Shown: positions 1-6,575 of the stretch, in pieces
Numbering within the stretch: the first letter of the stretch is position 1
Layout of the letters: every line of letters begins with the position of its first letter
Source: a bacterium
GTDB taxonomy: Bacteria > JACRDZ01 > JAJRWM01
Direction: 5' to 3'
DNA: 7,388 bases
Assembly (NCBI GenBank): GCA_024276815.1
Contig: JAJRWM010000219.1
Location: 1-7,388, forward strand
The notes under the pieces: model-generated
What the model saw: only the letters and a program-made list of their open reading frames with translations
Told to the model about the DNA's origin: nothing
The model's database searches: none
Translations under genes and position numbers: made by a program

Positions 1-123
1 GACGCCGATCCCCCAGTAAAACTGGTATTCCAGGTCGTGACCGGAACTGGAGATGGAGGTAAAGGTCTGGTAGTTGTAAGTTACGCCGGCGCTGACCGTC
101 GTCGGGCCGGTCGGCATAGCCGG
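1..123 (-). other. Start of an Ig/PKD-like domain, cut by the window edge
   Basis: Residues about 1658-1698, after the second module, read PAMPTGPTTVSAGVTYNYQ and then SGHDLEYQFYWGIG. This matches the first strands of bacterial Ig-like domains that open with P-x-x-P-x-G-P and reach an F-D-W-G-D-G-type turn. Here that turn reads FYWGIG, so both aspartates are replaced. The rest of the domain and the true C-terminus, possibly with a sorting signal or more modules, lie beyond the window. Confidence 0.6.
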
Positions 124-3100
124 GGCAGTGATGGTCTCCGGGGTGGTAAGCAAATCAACAATCCGCTGGGCCAGTTCGAGCCGCGCCTGGTACCAGTCAG
201 CCGGGTTTTTCGACCATTTCGCCGTGGTATCGTAATTATCATGCCAGGAGTAGGGAGCGTAACGCAGCGCGACGACATTGCCGTTATCATGGTTAAACTC
301 CAGCGGTCGGTTCAGGGTCATGGTCTGCTGGTTGACAACCGACCGCACCTCGTCTTCAGCCGGAATATTGCCTTTTATTAAAATTGATGAAGGAACGCCA
401 ATGTGCGTAATGTCCGCGACTCTGATCGTGAGGTCGCCGGCGGCGGCCGGAGCCGTCAGGCTGGTCGGCGGATTAAAAGAGTTGAACGCTTTCTCTATTA
501 TGCTGTCAACCTTTTGGTCAGCATAGGTTTTGTCGCCTAAAGATGCCAGGATTTTCAGATATTCATAGTCCAGAGACCCGCGGCGGAACGCCTTCATGCG
601 TATGGACGGGACCGGCTCATCCAGTCCTCTTTGGCGCCCCGGGTAAAAAAGCACCCCATCGCCATTGTAAACGTCAATACCGGAATACAATGTCCTGGGA
701 TTGGTGTAGACGGCTTTCAGATCAGTATAGTTACCGCTACTTTTTTCCCAGTAATTACTGCACCAGACAAACATGCCGTCCACATCATATTTCCAGGCCA
801 TCCAGGCCCAGGTCCGGCAGGCAAGAGCGTTATCGTCAATCGTGATATTGCCAATCCAGGGTTCGCCGGCTCCCTGGTAGACCCAGACCTGGTCTCCGGC
901 CGCTTTAACTGTTGCCGCGGTGTCAGGGAGATAGGGGTCGGAAGGGAAAAGATACCGTCCGTTGGGACACCAGATATCAATTTTGGTGCCGGCGTTACCG
1001 ACCCAGTCAGGATAATCAGGACTGGTCTCACCGTTGGCGGCGTTCTCCCTGGTCCAGAGATCAGGCCCATATTTTTCTTCGGCGCCAATATCAGCCAGTT
1101 CCTCCACCGGGTCCAGGGGGGCGGCCTGTTCGGTCACCATAAACTTCAGCCGGCCCTGGCTACCGATATTTATCATGCGGGAGACCTCAGCTAGTTCGCC
1201 ATACAGTTCGAGATTAGGTTCGTCGCAAAAATAGGTATACGGCGTCTGGTCCAGCCAGCCTTTGGCCTCGAAATGATCCGCCCAGATCGAGGCGTACCGC
1301 GGATAATAATTCTGATAGTAACTCATCGGATAGGTGGATAAAATAAAAGCGTATTTGCCCCCGTTGCCCAGATCTGTTTCCCAAACCCTGGCCGGGACGC
1401 CGTCAGAATAACCGCTGCCATCCAGAAAGGTCCCGAAAGTACTGTCAAAATAGCTCCAGTCCACGCCGGAGACGTCGCCGGTAACCGGATCGACCGTTCT
1501 GATCGGCCGGGTAAAACGGGTCGTCATCTGCGCCCGGTGTTTATGGGCCATTTCAAAAAACTGCCTGGTAATATCCCAATCCTTGGTATGTTTCTTCCAG
1601 TCCATCGAGACCCAGGAACCGCCCGGCCCCACGTTTCCGACTCTTTCATAGAGCCAGCCGATATCCTCACGGTACAACCGCCAGTTCATAGTCATGCTGG
1701 CCGCGTCGGGAATGGTAAAGTCCCAGACCTTCAATTCCAGGTCGGCTACGATATCGGTCTGGCCGTCCGCCGTGACCGTAATGGTTCCGTTATAGGTCCC
1801 GGAGTTAACCGTTTTGGGGATGTAAACATCGACCCAGACCGCCTGGCATTTCCCGTTGTTAATGTTAAAAGGCGCGCCATGGGGAGACGGGGCGTGGAAG
1901 GGGACCAAAGCGTCAGGATACCAGCCGGGCCCGGTGTTGCCATGCCGGTTGGACGCCTGGGTTACGTTAATATATGATTCCTTGAATAATTCAATATTAT
2001 CGGGACTGGAAATCATTCCCCCCGGTCCGAAGAGGTCGCTGACGCTGACATTCACGTTGCTCAGATAACCTCCATCAGATTCGATGATAACCTGAAAAGC
2101 CGTATATTCATTTTTCGCGCCGTAAATGTTCGCCGTATAAGTATTGCGATCCCAAACCATATTGCTGTCCTTGAAGCCGGGATTAGCTGATTCGTATAGC
2201 CGGTTAACAATCGTTTTATCCGGTCTGACTTTAACGCTGTCATCAATCAGCCAGATATTGGCAGAGCTGAGAGTCGCCTGGGCTACCAGCGCGCTGGCCT
2301 CGGCTGAGTCACGGCTCTCGTTGCCGCTTCGGTCCACGGCTCTGACGAGGTAAAAATAGGTCGCTTCCGCCAGGGTCCGATCAACATATTCCGGAGTTGT
2401 CAAAGGGGCGGGGTTTAACCTGGTGTAAGGGCCGCCGCTGGTGGTGGAGCGGTAGAGGTTATAGCCCCTGAGGTCGCCGGCGTGGTTGACATCCCAGGTA
2501 ATGGTAACCGAAGAGCCGGTGACTTCGGTCCCGACGTCTACCACCGGGTCGGGAGGAGTTGCGTCATTGGGAGTAGTGATAGCGATGTTTTCTGACAACC
2601 AGGACTGGTTGCCGACTTCGTCGATGGAGCGGATAGAAAAATAATAGGTGGTCGCACCGTAGAGACCGGAAAGAGTGATCTGTTCCCTGGTTCCCGGCGT
2701 CTGCGGAACCAACTGGCCCGGGTAGCGGGTTGCCTGGTTCCAGTCGCCTATCATGATGATCGGCGTCGTGGAATAGCGAATGTCATACCCGGCGACGCTT
2801 TCTTCGTTTAGGTCATCATGGGGCGCCAGCCAGCTCAAAACAACTTCTCCGTCTTCGCCGGGAAGAGCAGAGATATCGTTAACGCTGATTACCTGGGGTT
2901 CAGTGGTATCAAAGGCCGCGCCCGCGTCAAGCAGACCGGTTATCCGGGCCGCCATCTTCAACCGGGCTTGAGACCAGGAGTCGGGGTTTTTACTCCATTT
3001 GGCTTCAACATCGTAGTTGTCATGCCAGGAATAGGGAGCGTAACGGGGAGCGACGACGCTGCCGGCGGGATGATTAAACTCCAGGGGGCGGTTCAGGGCC

Positions 3101-5094
3101 ATCGAGGAACTGTTGGTGACGGTTCTGACCTCGTCTTCGGCGCTGGTATTCCCCTTGATCAGGATCGATGACGATGAACCGATATTGGCGCCGTCAGCGA
3201 CGCTGATTGTCGTATCGCCGGCCAGAGCGTCAGTGGTCAACTCGGTCGGAGGGTTGAAGTAGTTGAAAGCCCGGGATACGATACTGTCAACCTGGGCGTC
3301 GGCGAAAGCCTTGTCGCCCAGCGATTCCAGCAGTTTCAGGTATTCGTAATCCAGAGACCCGCGGCGGAAAGCCTTCATGCGGATCGACGGGATTGGTTCC
3401 TCCAAGCCCTTTTGATGGCCGGGATAAAAGAGCACCCCGTCGCCGTTAAAGACATTTCCCCCTCCTCCCCAACTGTTGGGATTGGTGTATACCGCGTCCA
3501 GGTTGGTATAATTATCGGTACTTTTTTCCCAATAGTTAGCGCACCAGACAAACATGCCGTCCACATCATATTTCCAGGCCATCCAGGCCCAGGTGCGGCA
3601 GGCCAGGCCGTTATCATCGATGAGCGTATTGCCGATCCAGGGTTCGCCGGCTCCCTGGTAGACCCAGGCGAGGTCTCCCTTGGCTTTCAGCGTTTCGACG
3701 GTGTCAGGTATCTCCGGGTCGGCGGGAAAATAGAATTGTCCGTTGGGGCACCAGATATCAATTTTGGTGTCGGCGTTACCGACCCAATCAGGATAATCAG
3801 GGGAAGTATCGCCCGTGGCGGCGTTTTCCCTGGTCCAGAGGTCAGGTCCAAACTGCCGTTCGGCGCTCAGATCGTAAAACTCATCCACCGGATCGAGAGG
3901 GAAGGCGTGTTCGGTAACCATAAAAAAAAGCCGCCCCTGACTGCCGGTATTTATCAGCCGCGAGGCTAGGTCGAGATTCTCATATTCCGATAATCTTGGT
4001 TCGTCGGTAAAGTAGGTGAAAGGAATTTGTTTTACCCAGTTTTTGTCTCTGAAATGATCCGCCCACATGGCGGCGCTTTGCGGATAGAAGTTATTCCAGT
4101 AGGCCTGGTCATGGTTGAGAAACGGGTTGCCCCCGCCGCCGCCCAGGCCGGTTTCCCAGATCTGGTTGGGCACTCCGTCAGAATAACCGCTGCCGTCGAG
4201 AAAGGTCCCGAAAGTGCTGTCAAAATAGCTCCAGTCAATATTGCTGAGTTCGCCGCTGAGGCTGTTGACGGTTCTGATGGGCCTGGTAAACCGCGTAGTA
4301 GGCTGCGCCCGGTGTTTATGGGCCATTTCAAAGAACTGTTTGGTGATATTCCAGTCCACTGCGTTCCGCGACCAGTCCATCGGCCCCAGTTCAAACAGCC
4401 TGGCAATCTCCAGCCGGTAGAACCGCCAGTTCATCATCAGGCTGGCTTTATCGGGGAGGGAAAAATCATAGACCTCCAAGCTTAAATTTATCTCTTGCTT
4501 GGCCTGACCGGCTGCGGATACCGTTATCGTCCCGCTGTAGGTTCCGGCCGAGGCTGTTTTGGGGATGTAAACATCGACCCAGACCGCCTGGCATTTATCG
4601 CCGGCGATATTAAAGGGCGCGCCGTGAGGCGGCGGAGCGTAGAAGGGGACCAAAGCGTCAGGATACCAGCCAACGCCGGCGCTGCTTCCCGTTCTCGCGT
4701 CCCGGGGCGTGGACGGCTCCGTGACTTCAATATATTCTTCTTTGAATAATTCAATATTGTCAGCGCTGGTAATAATACCGCCCGGTTTAACGAGGTCGCT
4801 CACCGTGACATTAACGTCGCTCAAGGGCGCGCCCTTCGCTTCGATGATGATCTGGAAGGCCGTGTATTCGTTTTTCGCTCCGCTTAAAGCGGTCGTGCTG
4901 CCGGCGCGGTTCCAGACCATATTGATATTTTTGTGATTCGGGTTAGCTACGGAATAAACTGAATTGACGATTGTCGAATCGGGCCGGACTTTGACGCTGT
5001 CGTCAATTGTCCAGATATTCCAGGCGGCGTGAATATTGGACGCCGCAAGCAATAATGATATAAGCATAAAAATATCTTTGTGTCTCTTAAACAT
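1..5094 (-). CDS. Secreted protein with two tandem GH123/DUF4091-like modules, two FN3 domains and an Ig-like domain (3' end outside window)
   Basis: The frame is open for 1,698 codons from ATG at 5094-5092 to the left edge, with no stop. Residues 1-23 are a signal peptide: basic start (KRHK), hydrophobic core IFMLISLLLAA, cleavage likely after NIHA, so the product is exported. Module 1 (about 25-722) and module 2 (about 945-1649) each contain an N-terminal beta-sandwich (KNEYTAFQ, PDALVPF, QAVWVDVYIPKT), then a catalytic-type barrel with YFTDEP (D364/E365) or YFCDEP (D1291/E1292), then TWAWMAWKYDVDG, and the DUF4091-type SIRMKAFRRGSLDYEYL (570-586; 1497-1513). GH123 enzymes such as the Clostridium and Bacteroides beta-N-acetylgalactosaminidases use an adjacent Asp-Glu pair with substrate assistance; assigning this pair to that role is inference. 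FN3 domains lie at about 733-841 and 843-938, and an Ig/PKD-like domain starts at about 1658. Known GH123 enzymes have one catalytic module. A glycoside hydrolase is likely; the substrate is unknown, and most DUF4091 proteins are uncharacterised. Confidence 0.88.
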   Translation of the reverse strand, partial: MFKRHKDIFMLISLLLAASNIHAAWNIWTIDDSVKVRPDSTIVNSVYSVANPNHKNINMVWNRAGSTTALSGAKNEYTAFQIIIEAKGAPLSDVNVTVSDLVKPGGIITSADNIELFKEEYIEVTEPSTPRDARTGSSAGVGWYPDALVPFYAPPPHGAPFNIAGDKCQAVWVDVYIPKTASAGTYSGTITVSAAGQAKQEINLSLEVYDFSLPDKASLMMNWRFYRLEIARLFELGPMDWSRNAVDWNITKQFFEMAHKHRAQPTTRFTRPIRTVNSLSGELSNIDWSYFDSTFGTFLDGSGYSDGVPNQIWETGLGGGGGNPFLNHDQAYWNNFYPQSAAMWADHFRDKNWVKQIPFTYFTDEPRLSEYENLDLASRLINTGSQGRLFFMVTEHAFPLDPVDEFYDLSAERQFGPDLWTRENAATGDTSPDYPDWVGNADTKIDIWCPNGQFYFPADPEIPDTVETLKAKGDLAWVYQGAGEPWIGNTLIDDNGLACRTWAWMAWKYDVDGMFVWCANYWEKSTDNYTNLDAVYTNPNSWGGGGNVFNGDGVLFYPGHQKGLEEPIPSIRMKAFRRGSLDYEYLKLLESLGDKAFADAQVDSIVSRAFNYFNPPTELTTDALAGDTTISVADGANIGSSSSILIKGNTSAEDEVRTVTNSSSMALNRPLEFNHPAGSVVAPRYAPYSWHDNYDVEAKWSKNPDSWSQARLKMAARITGLLDAGAAFDTTEPQVISVNDISALPGEDGEVVLSWLAPHDDLNEESVAGYDIRYSTTPIIMIGDWNQATRYPGQLVPQTPGTREQITLSGLYGATTYYFSIRSIDEVGNQSWLSENIAITTPNDATPPDPVVDVGTEVTGSSVTITWDVNHAGDLRGYNLYRSTTSGGPYTRLNPAPLTTPEYVDRTLAEATYFYLVRAVDRSGNESRDSAEASALVAQATLSSANIWLIDDSVKVRPDKTIVNRLYESANPGFKDSNMVWDRNTYTANIYGAKNEYTAFQVIIESDGGYLSNVNVSVSDLFGPGGMISSPDNIELFKESYINVTQASNRHGNTGPGWYPDALVPFHAPSPHGAPFNINNGKCQAVWVDVYIPKTVNSGTYNGTITVTADGQTDIVADLELKVWDFTIPDAASMTMNWRLYREDIGWLYERVGNVGPGGSWVSMDWKKHTKDWDITRQFFEMAHKHRAQMTTRFTRPIRTVDPVTGDVSGVDWSYFDSTFGTFLDGSGYSDGVPARVWETDLGNGGKYAFILSTYPMSYYQNYYPRYASIWADHFEAKGWLDQTPYTYFCDEPNLELYGELAEVSRMINIGSQGRLKFMVTEQAAPLDPVEELADIGAEEKYGPDLWTRENAANGETSPDYPDWVGNAGTKIDIWCPNGRYLFPSDPYLPDTAATVKAAGDQVWVYQGAGEPWIGNITIDDNALACRTWAWMAWKYDVDGMFVWCSNYWEKSSGNYTDLKAVYTNPRTLYSGIDVYNGDGVLFYPGRQRGLDEPVPSIRMKAFRRGSLDYEYLKILASLGDKTYADQKVDSIIEKAFNSFNPPTSLTAPAAAGDLTIRVADITHIGVPSSILIKGNIPAEDEVRSVVNQQTMTLNRPLEFNHDNGNVVALRYAPYSWHDNYDTTAKWSKNPADWYQARLELAQRIVDLLTTPETITAPAMPTGPTTVSAGVTYNYQTFTSISSSGHDLEYQFYWGIGV
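148..2262 (-). repeat. Internal duplication, copy 2 (second GH123/DUF4091-like module)
   Basis: This encodes residues about 945-1649, from ANIWLIDDSVKVRPD to LELAQRIVDLL. The residue offset to copy 1 is 920 at the start, 915 at the conserved MNWR, 925 at MDW, and a constant 927 from the DEP motif to the end. All indels therefore fall in the first half of the module. The candidate catalytic pair D1291/E1292 (codons at 1219-1224) is intact, with Cys1290 replacing Thr363 just before it. Intact signature motifs argue against decay of this copy. Confidence 0.9.
262..459 (-). other. Small beta-rich module inserted in GH123-like module 2
   Basis: Residues about 1546-1611 match the module-1 insert at the same relative position (offset 927): LTAPAAAGDLTIRVAD, SSILIKGN, AEDEVRSV, MTLNRPLEFNHDNGNVV. 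Its presence in both copies shows the insertion came before the duplication. Confidence 0.55.
2281..2898 (-). other. Two tandem fibronectin type III domains linking the modules
   Basis: Residues about 733-841 and 843-938 of the large protein look like two FN3 beta-sandwiches. Domain 1 has the strand-B tryptophan in VVLSWLAPHDD and the closing pattern LYGATTYYFSIRSIDEVGN. Domain 2 has VTITWDVNHAGDLRGYNLYR and ATYFYLVRAVDRSGNES. The Y-x-F/Y-x-V/I-R-A/S-x-D-x-x-G-N pattern is typical of bacterial extracellular FN3 domains, which act as spacers or carbohydrate-contact units. The two share only the general fold pattern, so they are not a recent duplication like the flanking modules. Confidence 0.82.
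2929..5022 (-). repeat. Internal duplication, copy 1 (first GH123/DUF4091-like module)
   Basis: This encodes residues about 25-722, from NIWTIDDSVKVRPD to ARLKMAARITGLL. It aligns along its whole length with the second module. In a hand alignment of residues 419-539 against 1346-1466, 98 of 121 positions are identical. The first copy is shorter in two loops before the Asp-Glu pair and longer in one (around PSTPRDARTGSSAG), giving a net 7 residues fewer than copy 2. The candidate catalytic pair is D364/E365 (codons at 4000-4005). Confidence 0.9.
3043..3240 (-). other. Small beta-rich module inserted in GH123-like module 1
   Basis: Residues about 619-684 follow the pattern L-T-x-D-A-x-A-G-D-T-T-I-x-V-A-D, then SILIKGN, then E-D-E-V-R-T-V, then ALNRPLEFNHPAG and VV. 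I recognise this pattern as a small beta module found in surface and phage-associated proteins, but cannot name a family. It sits after the YEYLKLL signature (582-588) and before the last helical stretch (SQARLKMAARI), so it interrupts the C-terminal part of the DUF4091 region rather than lying between domains. Confidence 0.55.
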
Positions 5095-5099
5095 ATGGT

Positions 5100-5105
5100 T
5101 CCCTT
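5100..5105 (-). promoter_or_regulatory. Ribosome binding site of the large secreted protein
   Basis: On the minus strand AAGGGA lies 5 nt before the ATG at 5094. It fixes the start just before a good signal peptide. No other in-frame ATG offers a comparable site; the next Met (residue 10) would fall inside the hydrophobic core. Confidence 0.65.
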
Positions 5106-5234
5106 CTTTTTTACGGTTATTGGCGTTTAAGGATTAATGAACAAGGCTGGCTGTGACTATTATCCCAACGATACCAGCGTGTTACAAAAACTTTGTCCCG
5201 AAGCCCAAAACTGACAGAGCTTTCATAGGTAAAG

Positions 5235-5262
5235 TTTATCACACCCAAAAGTTAATTGTGAA
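5235..5262 (-). promoter_or_regulatory. Candidate promoter of the large secreted protein
   Basis: Read on the minus strand, TTCACA (5262-5257) and GATAAA (5240-5235) are separated by 16 nt, and TGT directly precedes the -10 hexamer (an extended -10 feature). Transcription would start near 5228 and leave a leader of about 130 nt. The match is imperfect (5/6 and 4/6), and the AT-rich region could give such a match by chance. Confidence 0.35.
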
Positions 5263-5482
5263 TTTTCCAGGCAGTTTTTTCATAATGTGTTTTAAGTGGT
5301 TGAGGTTGCTGGCAAGAAGAAAATGAACGTTCCCACGTTTTTTTACCCCCCTGATAAAAAATCGTTTTTATTTTTTTTACAATTCTAATATCGGCTGTTT
5401 GGTATTACAAGATTAAAAAAGAATGAACCCGCTCCTCTGAAGTTCTTCCGGCCGGCTAACAAATGGTTGAAATTTCGTTGTT

Positions 5483-5513
5483 TTGCCGCCGCCGATTTTG
5501 AATCTGCTATAAT
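5483..5513 (+). promoter_or_regulatory. Promoter of the SGNH hydrolase gene (extended -10)
   Basis: A perfect TATAAT lies at 5508-5513, preceded by TGC (5505-5507), giving a full extended -10 element. The best -35 is TTGCCG at 5483-5488, with a long 19-bp spacer; extended -10 promoters tolerate a weak -35. The predicted start near 5520 leaves a leader of about 30 nt before the ATG at 5550. Confidence 0.65.
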
Positions 5514-5549
5514 TACCTTGGCGGTCAGACTCTTCATGGATTAAAGACT

Positions 5550-6575
5550 ATGGTTCCTGTTAATGTGATAAAAGGCTTCCTCTTTTCCCTGTTGGCCATG
5601 CTGTTGTTTTTTCTTCTGTTCAGGCATCTCTGGCTCAGGCCCGGTAAGATACGTAACCGGGCGATTAATTTTCTGGTCCTGGGGTTTACGACCATCTTTC
5701 TGTTCCTGGGAGTTGAATACTATTTTTCAACCAGGTACGCTGTTTCCGACACCTTTATTTTTACCCTGTCTTCGAGGTTATGGTTTGAAAAGTACTGGCG
5801 GCCGATCAACTCCATGGGTTATCGGGACGTTGAACACTCCCCGGAATCTTTTAACGGGAAAAAGGTTCTCTTTGTTGTCGGTGATTCCATCGTCGCCGGC
5901 CATGGCATCGAAGATATCAAGGATCGGTTCGCCAATCTCCTGGCTGACGAACTGGGGAATAAATGGCGGGTTGTGGTGATCGCCAAAAACGGCTGGGGCA
6001 CGGTCAAGGAGGGACGCGCCATCAGAAACTATCCGCGTCGGCCCGATGTCATCATCCTTTCCTATTATATCAATGACATTGACGAAACCGTACGCCGGCT
6101 GACCGGCTCGTCTTTGCCCATAGAACCCCGCATTGAGTTGAATGACACGGTTGAAAAAATCATCGCTAAATCGTATTTTATCAACGCGCTTTTCTGGCGG
6201 TACTACAGAAGAAAGATCGGTTCGCCATATTGGGGTTTTCTCTACGAAAGCTATAAAAACCAGCGGATCTGGCGGGAGCATCTTACCGAATTAAAATACA
6301 TTATTGACTATTCCAAATCGAAGCGGAGCAAACTGCTTGTCGTCGTCTGGCCCAAGCTGAATCAAATTGAAAAAAGTGAGTTTTTTACCTCCCGGATTGT
6401 TGATTATTTAAAATCGGAAAACGTGCCCGTTCTTGATCTGGCGCCGCTATTTCGGGGTAGAGCCGCCGCCCGGCTGATCGTAAATAAGCTTGACGGCCAC
6501 CCCAATGAATCCGTGCATCACGAGGTCGGCCAGTTGCTGTTCGGAAAACTCAAACAGCTGGAGCTGGTGGAATAA
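5550..6575 (+). CDS. Membrane-anchored SGNH/GDSL-family hydrolase
   Basis: This 341-residue protein has two membrane helices (about 7-24 and 39-56) and then an SGNH domain (about 104-335). Visible blocks are GDS with candidate nucleophile Ser113 (VVGDSIVAGHG), block II KNGWGT (Gly148), block III YYINDID (Asn175), and block V DGHPNESVHH with Asp315 and His317. The D-x-H spacing occurs in many SGNH proteins. The loop between the helices is rich in Arg and Lys (RHLWLRPGKIRNR), so by the positive-inside rule the loop is cytoplasmic and the catalytic domain faces outward. The family includes esterases, lipases and carbohydrate O-acetyl or acyl transfer enzymes; the substrate here cannot be read from sequence. 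ATG 5550 is the only start after the in-frame TGA at 5499; its Shine-Dalgarno is weak (GGA at 5538-5540). The gene diverges from the secreted glycosidase-like gene and overlaps the converging TIM-barrel gene by 26 bp. Confidence 0.85.
   Translation: MVPVNVIKGFLFSLLAMLLFFLLFRHLWLRPGKIRNRAINFLVLGFTTIFLFLGVEYYFSTRYAVSDTFIFTLSSRLWFEKYWRPINSMGYRDVEHSPESFNGKKVLFVVGDSIVAGHGIEDIKDRFANLLADELGNKWRVVVIAKNGWGTVKEGRAIRNYPRRPDVIILSYYINDIDETVRRLTGSSLPIEPRIELNDTVEKIIAKSYFINALFWRYYRRKIGSPYWGFLYESYKNQRIWREHLTELKYIIDYSKSKRSKLLVVVWPKLNQIEKSEFFTSRIVDYLKSENVPVLDLAPLFRGRAAARLIVNKLDGHPNESVHHEVGQLLFGKLKQLELVE

Larger units (their letters stand above)
5095..5549. other. Divergent intergenic region, no gene seen
   Basis: These 455 bp separate the starts of the leftward secreted protein and the rightward SGNH hydrolase. 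They are clearly more AT-rich than the genes, with long T runs at 5338-5344 and 5371-5378. Besides the two promoter candidates and the leftward RBS there is a 7-bp A/T-only inverted repeat (ATAAAAA/TTTTTAT, 5354-5371). I see no tRNA, riboswitch, small ORF with an RBS, or GC-rich terminator hairpin. Confidence 0.7.

Noticed and set aside
3412-3969. 185-codon plus-strand open frame, with a partner at 631-1194
   Set aside because: Both lie antisense and in codon register with the large minus-strand gene. They start 2,781 bp apart, the exact spacing of the duplicated modules, so they are mirror shadows of the repeat. Neither translation shows a recognisable domain.
4027-4485. 152-codon plus-strand open frame, similar to one at 1537-1977
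   Set aside because: It is again the antisense register of the duplicated module. The minus-strand frame has family motifs and a signal peptide; this one has neither.
5354-5378. Possible terminator: inverted repeat ATAAAAA/TTTTTAT followed by a T run
   Set aside because: The 7-bp stem is A/T only and weak, and it lies between two divergent gene starts where no transcript is expected to end. Base composition alone can explain it.
5778-6281. 167-codon minus-strand open frame inside the SGNH hydrolase gene
   Set aside because: The plus-strand frame carries the SGNH blocks, a promoter and membrane helices; the antisense translation shows no domain.
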